From: Sternotherus odoratus
Lineage: Eukaryota > Chordata > Testudines > Kinosternidae
DNA: 64,000 nucleotides
Reading direction: 5' to 3'
NCBI GenBank assembly: GCA_032164245.1
Contig: JAVMKO010000001.1
Span: 14,607,603 to 14,671,602 of the forward strand
Numbering within the stretch: position 1 is the first letter of the stretch; every line of letters starts with the position of its first letter. The notes beneath the pieces are model-generated. The model had not been told where the DNA came from, did no database searches, and saw only the letters and a program-made list of their open reading frames with translations. Position numbers and translations under genes: made by a program. Of this stretch, positions 43,401 to 55,094 are shown piece by piece.

Positions 43401-44075
43401 TCTGCATTCATATGCCGCCAGAACTCCAACTGACCTCAGTTGGAAGAATTTTGTTTGCACTATGGACGCAGGATTAGTAGCAAGATATGTGTAACTGGCT
43501 AGAAAATATATGGACCTGCTTTTATATAACGAATCTTGTGGCTGGAAGTTAGATATGTGCTAATGCAAACCTTGGAAAACGAAAGATACAGGTCCAACTG
43601 CTTGTGTGGTGTAAATGTCAAGATCAAACCTGTATATAATTTGTTAAGGAACAAATTATTATGGTCTAGGATTGTGCTTGCTGATTGCCCAAGTGATACC
43701 CATATAGCCGCACTCCCAGTCACTGCAGTTCCATGGCCACTGTGACAAGGACAGGTCCCTGTCTTGTTCAGACACGTCTCCTCTGAGACAATGTGTATTG
43801 CCAGTAGCGTTAGCTGGCCTCCAGCCCTTACTCTCCTGGTGTGAAATTTCATGGGGCTTAACTGGTACATAGACCTTATTCTGGCCCTTTGCGCATACCT
43901 GATGGAGGTGCTCACGAGAGGTGAGTGGCCTGTAACAAATAGCCAGCAGGGTGGGCCCAGAAGAATATGAGCAAATGCTGCAATACGTAGTTTGTTGTGA
44001 AGTAGCCTCTGTGGAGTGAGTTGAAAGCAGGGAGTAGGAGCTACTTCTCTGGCTGTGTGTGTAGCCTGGGAACCA
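40430..44075. other. No gene seen
   Basis: About 3.6 kb scanned for ELAPOR2-like exons, RNA genes and repeat ends without success. It holds a 13-A run near 41361-41373 and A/T-rich text with repeated AAAATGTTT phrases (42590-42800). Short frames show no domain. Confidence 0.35.
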
Positions 44076-44079
44076 TCTG

Positions 44080-45290
44080 GATGATACAAGATGATCTGGA
44101 CGGCTTTGAAAACGGGAGTAATAGAAATGGAATGAAATTTAATAGTGCAGGATGTGAAGTCATGCACTTAGGGACTAACAACATTAATGTTGCTATAAGA
44201 TGGGGACTTGTAAGTTGGAAGTGACAGAGGAGGAGAAAGACCAGGGTGTACTGGCTGATCCCAGGATGACTATGAGCCACCAATGTGATGTGGCCATGAC
44301 AAAGGCTAATGCAGTCCTAGGCTGCATCAAGCATGGTATTTCCAGTAGAAACAGGGAAATGTTAGTACCATTATACAAGGCATTGCTGAGACCTCATGTG
44401 GAATACTATGTGCAATTCTCATCTCCCATGGTTAAGAAAGATGAATTCAAATTGGAACAGGTGCAGAGCAAGGCTTCTAGGATAATGAGAGGAATGGAAA
44501 ACCTACCTTGTGAGATGAGAGTCAAAGAGCTTGGCTTGTTTAGCCTAATCAAAAGAAGGCTGAGGGGAGTTATGATTGCTCTCTATAAATACTTCAGAGG
44601 GATAAATGCCAGGGTGGGAGAGGAGTTATTTAAGTTAAGCACCAATGTGGGCACAAGAACAAATGGATATAGACTGGCCATCAACAAGTTTAGGCTTGAA
44701 ATGAGATGGTTTCTAATCATCAGAGGAATGAAGTTCTGGAACAGCCTTGCAAGGAGGGCACTGGCACGCAAAAAACCTAACTAGCTTCAAGACTGAGTTT
44801 GATAAGTTTATGGGAGCAATGAGGTTGCCTACAATGGCATGTAGACAATCTGCAGCTGCTAGCAGCAACTATCTCCAACGGTAGGTGATGGGACACTAGA
44901 TGAGGAGGGCTCTGAGTTACTACAGAGAATTCGTTCCTGGGTGTCTGACTGGTGGGTCTTGCCCACATGTTCAGGGTCTAACTGATCACCATATTTGGGG
45001 TGGGGAAGGAATTTCCCCCCCAAGTCAGATTGGCAGAGATCCTGGGGGTTTTCTGCCTTCCTCTGCAGCATGGGGCACAGATCCCTTGCAGGTTTACACT
45101 AGTGTAAATGGCAGATTCTCTGTAACAAAGTCTTTAAATCATGATTTGAGGAGTTCAGTAAGTTAGCCAGAGGTTATGGGCCTATTAGAGGAGTGGGTGT
45201 GTGAAAGTCTATGGCCTGCAATATGCAGAAGGTCAGAGTAGATGATCATGATGGTCTCTTCTGACCGTTGAGTCTACGCATCTCTCTGGG
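44080..45290 (+). mobile_element. CR1 LINE 3' part with C-terminal ORF2 region
   Basis: Begins in the C-terminal part of CR1 ORF2 (the phrase NRNGMKFNS near 44120) and runs through a well-preserved 3' UTR (GAATTCGTTCCTGGGTG, TTTGGGGTGGGGAAGGAATTTCC, CTCTGCAGCATGGGGCA, then GATCATGATGGTCTC near 45243). The 5' part is absent, as is usual for truncated LINE copies. Confidence 0.85.
44200..44784 (+). pseudogene. CR1 ORF2 C-terminal fragment, 194 codons open
   Basis: An unusually long open stretch of the CR1 ORF2 C-terminus, with KLEVTEEEKDQGVL, VLGCIKHGISSRN, PHVEYYVQF, RGMENLPCEMRVKELGLFSL and LFKLSTNVGTRTNGYRL. It covers the region after the reverse-transcriptase core. It has no start signal of its own and lacks the endonuclease and catalytic parts, so it cannot act as a LINE protein. 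The open frame suggests a fairly young insertion. A one-base shift near 44200 separates it from the upstream NRNGMKFNS reading. Confidence 0.8.
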
Positions 45291-45505
45291 CCTGGAGCAG
45301 GCTGTGTTCCTTTTCAGCTAGTATTACTGTTCACCTTTCAACTGTCTTACCTTTCTTTAAAAAACCAAGAGGCTATATCCTCAGCTGGTTAAATCAGTGT
45401 AGTTCTGTTTAAGCTCCTGGAGCTTCTTCAAATTTCACCAGATGAGGAGGGTTTGGGCCTACAAGTTAAATGCAAACAAAAGGTATGTAGAGTTTTTGTG
45501 TGTAG
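45291..45505. other. No feature identified
   Basis: Short spacer. Confidence 0.3.
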
Positions 45506-45506
45506 A

Positions 45507-45699
45507 TAAGGGTTCTCAAACCTTTGTATTGGTGACCCCTCTCACACAGCAAGCTTATGAGTGTGACCCCCCCCCCTATACTAAAAAACCACTTTTTAGC
45601 ACCAGTATAAATGCTGGAGGAAGCTGACAGCTTGTGATCCCCCATGTAATAACTCACAACCCCCCTGAGGGGTCATGACCCCCAGTTTGAGAGCCCCTG
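45507..45699. mobile_element. Non-autonomous hAT-type element, about 193 bp
   Basis: Left TAAGGGTTCTCAAACC and right GTTTGAGAGCCCCTG are inverted ends of the CAGNGGTTCTCAAAC type. A clear target duplication is not seen. Confidence 0.6.
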
Positions 45700-46395
45700 G
45701 TGTTGCAGCATGCAGACATATGCATACACATGCAGCGGGGGATAACTGTGTATTTATTTCCACATTTATATTAATTGTACCAGGGTACCTACATAAATGC
45801 AAACAGTAAGTTACATAGCAACAGAGCATAATAGATGCGCCTGCTTGTTAAATGATGGGACAATTTTTGTTATTAAAAAGGCCAGTCAAGATCCTGACAA
45901 TACAGTCCTCCTCCCCCCCCCTCCCCTCTGGCCCAACACCTTACAAATCGATGTGGGGTAAAACACAGGACAAAGATAGGTTGCAGGTCTCTTCATTTCA
46001 GTGAATTAATTGATCGTGTCCAGCAGATGTTTTTCCTGACAGAAGCTGTATATATCGAACATTTCTCTCTCTCGTTTCTGTCCCACCGTGGTCATTGGGA
46101 ATACAGCACACAGCCATAGTTCAGAAATTTGAGAGAGTCTCTCTCACCCTTGAGGAATCCTGTTAATTTTCAGTAAAACACGTCAGTGGTGTTGCTCATG
46201 CTATTGTTGATGGACAGGGGATAAGACATCTTCTCAGATGAGACTCATTTTTCCTTCCAGGTCAGTAGTTATTGTCCAATGGCTGTTTTGGTGGCTTGCA
46301 TGAACTGGATTTGGTGTTTTCAGTTCAGCTTCCAGGTGGCTGGTATCCCATTATAAAACCAACATCACAGCTAACTGGCATGAACTAGCAAGTTC
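45700..46395. other. No gene seen; left arm of a 26-bp inverted repeat
   Basis: Carries 45875-45900, the exact inverse of 46534-46559. Otherwise unassigned. Confidence 0.4.
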
Positions 46396-46399
46396 CATT

Positions 46400-46533
46400 G
46401 CTGGGAACCATCTGAATGATACAAGATGATCTGTATGGCCTTGAAAACTGGAACAATAGAAATGGGATGAAATTTAATAGTGAAGTCATGCACTTAGGGA
46501 CTAACAACATTAAGTTTGCTATAAGATGGGGAC
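46400..46533 (+). repeat. CR1 ORF2 fragment
   Basis: Repeats the text of 44070-44215 (GGAACCATCTG, TACAAGATGATCTG, AATTTAATAGTG, GTCATGCACTTAGGGACTAAC) with a 9-base deletion, then stops abruptly at the inverted repeat. Confidence 0.7.
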
Positions 46534-46559
46534 TTGTCAGGATCTTGACTGGCCTTTTT

Positions 46560-46942
46560 TCAGTCTCAGGCGGAAGAGGCAAAGGAGTGAATGGATGTGG
46601 GGAGTCAACTATCAACCCCTACAGTTTGCTTCCTCTTCTCTGTCCATATGAGAATTAGTGAAGCAGTATGAGGAGTCTTTTTCATTACTGCTGGCTACGC
46701 TATGCCCAGTTTATGGCTAGACAGAGTTTGTTCTCCAGGATGGTTGTTCAACATTCTTCACAAGCAGTACACTTCAAACTCAAAGGAAAAAGAGGAAAAC
46801 TTTAAATAGAGACTCAATGTTCATATTTTAAATGTATACCCATAGAGATCTTTCCTGATATAGACCTCCGAAACCTATTGGCACTGAGGCTGTTTTAAAA
46901 CAAGGAAAACAGATGTTCTGAGCCTTTCATTGATTGTCAGTA
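46560..46942. other. No gene seen
   Basis: No assignable feature. Confidence 0.3.
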
Positions 46943-48382
46943 TGTAACCCTTCTGCCCATCAGAGTTGGCAGCAACAAGGGCCGGGTTCAGTATCCAGGG
47001 GTTCCATTCTAATAACACAATACAAAACCGGCTCGAGCCCCCACCCAGTGACCTGGGACAACCATATACCACCCTTCTGGGCGCCTCTAAGAGGCAATAC
47101 TTCCCCTCTCGCAAGCACAGAGTCTGAGTGTACCAAAACCCTTTTAATGACAGAGAGAAACACTGTGGCATATTATTGGGTAAACACCACAAACAAAAGT
47201 CACAAACTAAACCATGAACCAGAATCCCGCCCCCCACACACACACACGCAAATGAGCTGTGTCCTTTCCCTTGGATTCTTGAGTCCCACAAGCCCCAAAG
47301 TCACCCAAGGTCCCAAAAGTCCAACAGCCCCAGCAGAGTTCAAAAGTTCATTAGCAGAGTTGTACCTCCCCACTGGGGTGGAAAGGGGGGGGCAGGTTAT
47401 GGGGCACCTTACGTGGTCAGAGGCCGACTGCCCCGCCTCTCCAGTCGTGCTGCAGTCCTCACCATGGGCCGTTCCATCAGGTGCCCAGGAACTGCTCTGC
47501 TTTCTCCAGCCACTCTGCTCTGTCAGCCGCTGTACGCCGTCAGGCACTCCACTAGCGGTGACCCAAATGGCTCCGCTCCATCCACGGGTGGCGGCGGCTG
47601 CTGCTGCACATTGCCAGCCACTCTGCTAGCAGTCACCCAAACTGCTCCCGCTCGGTCTGCTGCAGTGTCTGTATCTGCTGCTGCTGCTCACCACCAGCTA
47701 CTCTGCTAGTGGTGACCCGGACAGCTCCGCTCCATCCACTGCTGCTCATCACCAGCTACTTTGCTAGCGGTGATCCGACTGGCTCTACTCCATCCACTGC
47801 TCAGCAATACAATTTCAGCCCCCCTACAGGGCTTAGTGATTTCAGCTCATAAGTGATTTCAGCTCATAAGTGATTTCAGCTCATAGAGGAGGCCTTAGTG
47901 CAGAGGCACCACCAGACCCAAAACGACTTCATCTCAGTGGGCTGAAGTTAGACTCCTAATGGAAGCAAAAGTCAGCTCTAACATTCCACAGGGGAGAGAG
48001 GCCAGGTGCAATAGGCCAGTAAGGCCCTCACCACAAGGTATAGAGGCCTATCCACTGTCTCTCTCAATTCAGTGGGTTTTGGAACCCCTGTCCCTTGTCT
48101 AGTGAGCGCTACCCAGCTGATGGCGAGTCCCGCCAGCATGCCAAAGGCCAAATACATGTCCCAATCCCTCATTCACATAAACAGGTTAATCAACACTTTA
48201 TCATTCTTGCCCCAATACTAGAGAAACTGGGGGTCCCACAGTAGCCAAAGTGACCATTTGGGCTGTTAGAGTGCAGGCTAGGTGCAGTGGGTGAGTCTAT
48301 GCAAATAAGATGTTATTTTCCAAAAGTCACTGCAATTCCTGCAATTCACCACCAGATGTCACTCATCCTGACACTGCTTACA
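46943..48382 (-). mobile_element. Solo LTR, about 1.44 kb, copy 2 (inverse of 39044-40414)
   Basis: Begins TGTAACCCTTCTGCCC and ends CACTGCTTACA on the plus strand, the inverse of copy 1, with a perfect 4-bp target duplication AGTA (46939-46942 and 48383-48386). It shares nearly all segments with copy 1 but differs by substitutions and by repeat number in the internal array. The 231-codon plus-strand frame is the mirror of the frame in copy 1 and shows no retroviral domain. No gag, pol or env is present. Confidence 0.8.
47838..47888 (+). repeat. Three 17-bp tandem repeats in solo LTR copy 2
   Basis: AGTGATTTCAGCTCATA occurs three times in a row. Copy 1 has a single, altered version of the phrase (TGAAATCACTTGAGAGC). 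Confidence 0.85.
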
Positions 48383-48389
48383 AGTAAAC

Positions 48390-51055
48390 CAACGAATCAA
48401 TGCCTGAAACATTGTAGAGTTGTATTTCATTTATGCCCCTTTCTCTTTATGCATAAGGGTAGGCTACAGCAGGGGATTGGGAGTCAGGACTCCAGGGCTC
48501 TATCCCTGAACTTCTCTCATAATTTGACTTTAGGTAAATCATAGTCCATGAGGGGGCTGTAGAGAGACAATCATGGGGCTCCACGTTTCTTCTCCCAGCT
48601 GTTTCTAGCTCATATTTTCTCAAGGCAGAAGTGAACGTTGCCTTTTTTACATAGTCACTGTACCTTTGCATGTCAGGCTTTAACCTCCCTGAGCTATATT
48701 TTTTGCACATGTAGAAAGGAGACAATGTGTACATGGTGGAGTTGTGAGGCTTTAATCGAGGCTAGACTGAGGGCTTGTCTCCATTTATGGCTAAATCGGC
48801 ACTGATGCAATCGATGCAGCGGTTTCAATTTAGCAGGTGTGGTGAAAACAAGCTAAGTCGATGGCAGAGCGTTCTCCAATTGTCATCTATACTTCACCTC
48901 GCTGAGAGGCGGAAACTAAGCACTTTACTAGAACTAGTTGAAAAAACTTTGACAGAACTATTTTGCATCAGAAAATGTGGTTCCTTTGAAATGAAAACAC
49001 TTTGCAAAATGGACACAATTTCACTGAAATATAAGTTAGGACAAAAAGGTGACCCCCCCACCCGAATAATAATATCAAAACTTCCTGTTCTGACAGTTTT
49101 GAAATGAAATATTAAAATATTAAAACAGGTAAACCCCTGTTGCTGCTCTCCTTGCCTTCAGCCTTTCCCCAGGAAACACCTTCTGGGACCTGCTCCAGTT
49201 GCCTGGTCTCTCGCAGGTCTCGCCTACCCCTGACTGACCCAGGACTGCTCCTGAACTCTGTGCTCTCAAGCAGCTCTGACTCACCATATCTTCCCCTTCA
49301 GCTCTGACCCACCCTATCTCCCTCCCCCCTTCAACTTCTCCCTGCTTCTTTTATAGCTGCCAGATGCTGGCCCGTCCTCTTAATTGGCCAGATGAGAGCA
49401 CCTGTTCCAGCACAGGGGAGCTCAATCTACTTCATTTACTAGGGCCAGCCACCCTGTGACAACTGCCTACCAAGTATAAAAGAGCCACAGTTCCTTCCCT
49501 GCTAGTGCTCCTATGTGGTTAATTTGTGCCACCCTTTTTCGAGGCACAGATTACTTATCCCTCCTTTATTCAAGGGAAGGCATATTTGACATGCAGCTTC
49601 TGCTCCACCCCCATGCCCAAGCTAAGATGTGGGGAAGCCATGCGGGGGGTGGCCTAACTCCCCCATATTCCCTTCCACGCCCATGTCAGGGCCAGGTATT
49701 TTAGAATCTAGGGATGGAAGGCGCCATGGCTGCTTTTATTGTTATGTGTTTCCTGGCAGTTCCTTAGTATAAAGCAGGATAAAGAAGCAGGATCAATGTC
49801 TCGCCAAAGACAGTCTAATTGCAAGTTAAATAATTAATTCCCTAATTTTATTTTTATAGCCTGATTGGTCTCAAAAACGTATCTGTTGGCTACAGATGTG
49901 AGTGGTTTCCTTGCTAGGGACTAGAATTTCATTTCGGAATTCTGTTTCAGTTGTTTGCCAGCTGTGTCCTTAGAGAATGTCTTAGTCTCGTCATTAAGGC
50001 CACAAATCTTGGAGGCTGAACAAAGCTGAACACACCAGTATTCTTATAAGCTCAAATGTGTGGGCGCACTTCTCTTCCTGTTCCTGGGATTAGAGGCGAC
50101 TTCCTTTCCTGGTCCAGGAATGTGATTCCTAATCATGGCAGTGAGCAGAAAAAGGCCAGAGAGGTGGCACAGTCAGTGAGAAAACTAGGCTCTGGAATAG
50201 TTCTTCAGCTCTGTAGCGCCATTTTCATATTATGCTCAGAGGGATTCCGGTAGAGGCCGGTAGCTCACCGAATCCAGCCTTTGGGGCTCTGTGAAATAAC
50301 TATTCCTCTTCCTCTTCTTTCCTTTTCCTAGTCCCTTACTTTCTACCTCTACCCCAACTAAAATTCACCCCCCTCGGCCGCACACAATCCATGTAACTAA
50401 CAAAGCTCTGCCAGTTCTTCACCATATTCATGCTGCAACCGCATTCCCTACCTTTCATCTGTTGTGTCTTCAAATGTAACCTCTTAGTTCAAGGTTTTTC
50501 CCTTGTCTATTTTGGTATCACACCCAGCGCAATGAGGCTCCAGTCCTGATTATGGCCTTTGGGCACCACCATACATACATTTGTACTGCTCTGACTACTA
50601 ATAAGGGGGAAATCCCTGTGTTTACTAGCACCCCGTCAGGGGCCAATCCTGGAAGGTGCTCAGAGATGCTGAGGATCTTTAACTCCCATTTCGGAAGCCC
50701 CATCTCTGAGAAGTGCTCAGCACCTTGCAGGATCAGGTCCTAAAGGAGAGCAGGCCCTTATGAAGAAATAACCCCTGCCTTGAGGTAGGCAAAATGAGGT
50801 AGTAGTGGGAATTCCTATACCACTCTGTTCCTGTGCTGTCGCCAAGCACTGAAATAATGCTAAAAATGCACGAAGGGTCACTCTTCATGGACTCTCTCTC
50901 TCTCTCTCTCTCTCATACTCACATACACATGGCCTGAGTCTTCTCTCACCTTTGCACCTGTAAACTGGGAGTGACTCCATTAAAGTCCTTGGAGTTGCAG
51001 GGTTATAAAACTGGGGCAGGTGATCCCAGACTCAGGCCTCAGCCCAAATCTGCTG
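48390..51055. other. No gene seen
   Basis: About 2.7 kb. Minor items: a GAGGGCTTGTCTCCATTTATGG phrase at 48770 that resembles a MITE end, and a C-rich segment 49130-49470 that may be LTR-derived. An ancient repeat piece is at 50520-50590. No exon is visible. Confidence 0.35.
50892..50914 (+). repeat. (CT)n microsatellite
   Basis: Eleven CT/TC dinucleotides in a row. Confidence 0.9.
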
Positions 51056-51061
51056 ATTAGG

Positions 51062-51165
51062 ACCTCATAGATGCATAGACTTTAAGGTCAGAAGGGACCA
51101 TTATGATCATCTAGTCTGACCTGCACAACGCAGGCCACAGAATTTTACCCACCCTTTCCTGCAAT
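51062..51165 (-). repeat. CR1 3'-end fragment
   Basis: On the minus strand it contains AGACTAGATGATCATAATGG, CCCTTCTGACCTTAAAGTC and ATGCATCTATGAGG, the CR1 3' end. The 5' side is truncated. Confidence 0.65.
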
Positions 51166-51179
51166 ATATCTCTTGCCTA

Positions 51180-51295
51180 TATCTTCAGCTCACCATTTGT
51201 ACAATGGGGATTCCAGCCCTGCTGTGCAGGGTTGTTGTGAGGCTAACACAGTAACAAGTGTGAGGTGCTAGGATACTGCAGTAACGGGGACCAGA
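51180..51295 (+). repeat. MIR-type SINE 3' fragment
   Basis: TTCAGCTCACCATTTGTACAATGG, then GGGTTGTTGTGAGGCTAA and GTGAGGTGCTAGGATACTGCAG fit the 3' half of a MIR-type element. Confidence 0.5.
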
Positions 51296-51299
51296 TAAT

Positions 51300-52615
51300 C
51301 AGATGTATTTATCCAGCCTGCCACGTGTTCAAACCAGAAGATGCCGGAGGTAAAGCCTTCTTTACAGCTGACTGAAGGCTCTAGAAACCCCCCTGAAAGC
51401 TGATGAGGAAGATCCTCATCATTTTCAGGTCATGCCGTCCGACTCCCCTCTGTAGCCGTGCTCAAAGAACAGAAGCTGATGAAACTGAACCAAAAGGACA
51501 TTGGAGGACTGGCTGCTCTTCTGCATCCTCGTCCCAATTTTCTACAGTCCACCTACAGAATTTAGACACTGTGGTCCAAGGTGCTTTAGAAATCATTGGA
51601 CCCTGATAGGAAAAGCTCTGTAGAATATAATAGTGGTGAAACCAATAAGCTTATGCAGAAATGTAAAGAGGTTCTGTAGAAATGACTCTAACACACACAG
51701 AATTTTGAATAGAAAATGTTAAGCTTTTGACAGGATTTTGAACCACCCTGCAGAATTCTATAATAGATATAATTCTCTATTAAATTTAATAGGATTTAAA
51801 GAACATATAGAAAGTGTATCTTTTTCTCTAGGATTCTTAACCTACAAGGATGGCAACACCCACCCTCTGCTGGGTAATATATATATGGTATTATGAGAAA
51901 ATGTGCTGCTCAGTTGGGGTCCATTCCACCCTCCATAATAGTGGTATCTTTCCCATTGACTTCAGTGAGCATTGGATCAGGCCCTAAATGATAGGGTCAC
52001 TGCTTTACTGACCATTACTTGTCTTCCCAGTAGTGCCATGTGTGGCCTGTCTGTAATGTTTTGTTGTAAAAGGAAAAACTTCTTCTGGCTGAAGGGCCCA
52101 CTGTCTAACTTGAATTTTTCATGCTGAAAATGGCCACTAAGGGAAAAATGAAATGAAATAAACCGAGTAGTAACCAGTGGGCTGCTGCTGAAGAGGATTT
52201 GGCAGAGGCTGAAGGTGTCACTGTGACAAACAGCAGCATCGCCTCCAGAACAAAGTGGGTCTGATTCTTTGGGATCTGAGCCCATGTCCATTGAGTCGGT
52301 GGAAAAATTCCACTGATTTCAATGGGTATTGGGATTGGTGAAACACAAATGAAGACACTGTGCAGTGTGTACACACAATGCTTCAGACCTGGCTCTGTGA
52401 TGCCAAGTTCTGTGGGGGTGAGACTTCCTAACAAATAATGGCCAACAAAGGTTGTTTCTGATGGGGACATGGCTAGCATTCACTACCAGGCATGCACCCT
52501 GAACCTAGTGTTTAGGAGTTCACTGCATAACAGTACGTTCCTGTCGTTATCGATCCATGCAAACCATTATTATTTTATCAAAGTCATTAAATATCTGAGG
52601 ATTATTATTATATAT
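51300..52615. other. No gene seen
   Basis: No assignable feature. Confidence 0.35.
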
Positions 52616-52619
52616 TATT

Positions 52620-52745
52620 GTTATTAGGATAGCACCTAGGAACCCTAATCAAGATGCAGAGCCCGGTTGTGTTAGACGCTGTACAGACGTGTAACAAAGA
52701 GGACATTCCCTGCCCCAGAGAGCTCACCATCTAAACAATTGTCAG
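52620..52745 (+). repeat. Ancient interspersed repeat fragment
   Basis: TAGCACCTAGGAACC, GTTAGACGCTGTACAGACG and CCCTGCCCCAGAGAGCTC recall a widespread amniote repeat (L2/CR1-type 3' fragment). Family not certain. Confidence 0.4.
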
Positions 52746-52944
52746 ATATAACAGGTGTACAAAATACTCAAATGGGCTGCGGGTGGGTTGGGAGGATGAG
52801 GTAATTGTAAAAAGTACAAACTTAAGCAGAAAAGCAGGAATCACAGCTTGTCATTTGCCTAACCAGTGGCAGACGGCAATGATCTGTAGGCATCGTAGCA
52901 GAGGTAGATTTTTAAAGAGAGATGGAGGGGTAGCATTATGAAGG

Positions 52945-53200
52945 CTGGTTCAGTGATTAGGGCACCATTTTAGGATTTGGGAGACCTGTGTTCTGCTCCA
53001 CACGACCCTGCTTCACTACAGACTTTCTTTATGGCCTTGGGCAAGTCACTTAGCCTCTCTGTGCCTTAATTTCTGATCTGTAAAATGGTGATAATAGCAC
53101 TACCCTTCCTCCCAGGGGTATTGTGAGGATAAACACATTGCAAGATTATGAGATGCTGAGATACTACAGTGATGAGGGCTGTATAAGTGCCTAAGAGAGG
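52945..53200 (+). repeat. MIR-type SINE copy
   Basis: In order: GGCTGGTTCAGTGATTAGGGC, GACCTGTGTTCTGCTCC, GGCCTTGGGCAAGTCACTTAG, CCTCTCTGTGCCTTAATTTC, CTGTAAAATGGTGATAATAG and GTATTGTGAGGATAAA. This is the best-preserved MIR-type copy in the window. Confidence 0.75.
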
Positions 53201-53230
53201 AGCTTTACATACGGTACATATGGTCTATAT

Positions 53231-53639
53231 CAACGTCTCTCAACCTTTCCAGACTACTGTACCCCTTTCAGACATCTGATTTATCTTGTGTACCCCCAAG
53301 TTTCACCTCTCTTAAAAATTGCTTTTTTTTACAAAATCATGCATAAAAATACAAGTGTCACATCACATTACTTTTGAAAAATGGCTTGCTTTCCCGCTTT
53401 TACCATGTAATTATAAAATAAATAGATTGGAATATAAATATTGTACACATTTCTGTGTATGGTATGTAGAACAGCATGAAGAAGTCATTATCTGTATGAA
53501 ATTTTGGTATGTATTGACTTTGCTAGTGTTTTTATGTAGTCTATTGTAAAACTAGGCAAATATCTAGATGAGTTGGTGTACTCCCAGAAGACCTCTGCGT
53601 ACCCCCAAGGGTATGTGTACCCCTGGTTGAGAACCACTG
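53231..53639. mobile_element. Non-autonomous hAT-type element, 409 bp
   Basis: Perfect 8-bp target duplication GTCTATAT (53223-53230 and 53640-53647). Ends CAACGTCTCTCAACC and GGTTGAGAACCACTG; sub-terminal GTACCCCTTTCAGAC and TGTGTACCCCTGG. The plus-strand frame at 53319-53549 is within it and is not a gene. Confidence 0.85.
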
Positions 53640-53649
53640 GTCTATATGG

Positions 53650-54830
53650 CAACAAAACCTATGGACTGGAGCCACCTCTCAAAGCTAGGGCAGTTTTTTT
53701 GACATAGTTTATGAGAACTGGCTAATTATAGAGCTCTCTCCATGTTATCTGGGTCAAAATATTCCTTCCAATGCTTTCCTGTGAACCAGTTGTTTCTAAA
53801 TACTGATAAAGACAATCTATCTCTGTCCTCCTGCCTACTTCTAGAGCAGCTCAAGGCCAATGGAGTGACCCTTTCACTCTGCAAGGGAAAGCCTAGCGCC
53901 TATGAGCCTGTTTGGACTAAACATTTATCGGCATATCAAGGGGCGTGACTACCAGGAAGATATCAAAGATGCTGCCTGACCCACTTGCAGTAAGGAGAAG
54001 TGGCTAACATGGTGGGAAGATTATGACTGCATGAGCGATAGCTGTATCTGTTACTCAGTCATTCTGACCTGTAAATGCTAATGTGTTTTATTGAATAGAA
54101 ATCCTGAATAGCAGAGTGCTTATGCACATTCTCCTCTTCAAGCCAATGGTACTTAAGCATGTGCTTAATGTTAAATACATGCTAAAGGGTTCCGCTGAAT
54201 GGGATCTCAGTGCTCCAGAAAGGGGAAGGATGGAGCAGTTCCATAGGACTAGGTCAATGTTTTTAAACCTGCTGTTTAACAATAGGCTCTATGTAAAAAG
54301 TGGGTCTGATTTTTCAGAAGTTTTGGGACTGGACAGCTGTCATTGGGATTGCCTGGAATGCTACACTCATTTCTGGGTGTCTCATTCCCTAAAGCCGTAA
54401 ACAAACTGGAGCCAGCTCAGAGAAGTGCAGCAGAAGGGGACGGAGAGACTGACACATGGGGAGAGACAGAAATAACTAAGGACGCAGCTCTGCCTTCAAC
54501 TGAGTAGAACTTACTCAGATAAGTAACCCCATTGACTTCAATGATTGTATTTGTTTGCCCAAGAATTACTCCATGTGAGAAACAGCTCCAGGATCAGCCC
54601 TAAACCTGTATGTTGTGGCTAAGGGTGAACCTGCTGCTCGTTCACAAACAGTGGAGAGTGTAAATGCGAAGAGGGAGAAGGAAATATTTACTGCCCAAGA
54701 GGCCATAATTAGGAGTAATGGGATGAAATTAAGGAAAGAAGAACATAGACTGAAGGCTGGATCCTGAGAGGAACTGAGAATCTGCATCTCCCCTTCCAGG
54801 CCTTGAATAGCAGGAAAAACAGATAAGACC
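53650..54830. other. No gene seen; possible faint LINE trace
   Basis: The part 54230-54790 has phrases reminiscent of a CR1/L3 3' coding region (CATTAGGAGTAATGGGATG-like text near 54710, GGAACATAGACTGAAGG) but too diverged to call. No host exon is seen. Confidence 0.35.
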
Positions 54831-54834
54831 TATC

Positions 54835-55091
54835 AGGGCTTTTCCACATGGGGAGTTAGTCCATAGCAAGGCAGCGTGTGAATCTGCAGCGCACCAGCCT
54901 GCCACACACTAATTGGCCATATGGACCCTGCTGCCACGCACTAGAAGTTCTGTAGTTTGAAACGGGAGTATGTCAAAACATGCTACAGAACGTCTGGTGG
55001 GTCCACATGACCAGTTAGTGTATGGAGAGCTTGTGCACTGTAGATTCACACCCAGCTTGCAGTGCGCTAAGTCTCCATGTAGACAAGGCCC
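54835..55091. mobile_element. Foldback MITE, 257 bp
   Basis: Ends AGGGCTTTTCCACATGGGGA and CTCCATGTAGACAAGGCCC are inverted. The arms pair on inward (GTGTGAATCTGCAGCG with the inverse of GCACTGTAGATTCACAC; CTAATTGGCCATATGGACC with the inverse of GGTCCACATGACCAGTTAG). Confidence 0.65.
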
Positions 55092-55094
55092 AAG

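Noticed and set aside
46934..47629. 231-codon plus-strand frame and its mirror at 39869-40549
   Set aside because: Both run antisense through the solo LTR and have no gag, pol or env features.
53319..53549. Frame containing RLEYKY, which recalls the cytoplasmic segment after the ELAPOR2 membrane span
   Set aside because: It is on the plus strand, inside a hAT-type element, and the neighbouring residues do not match.
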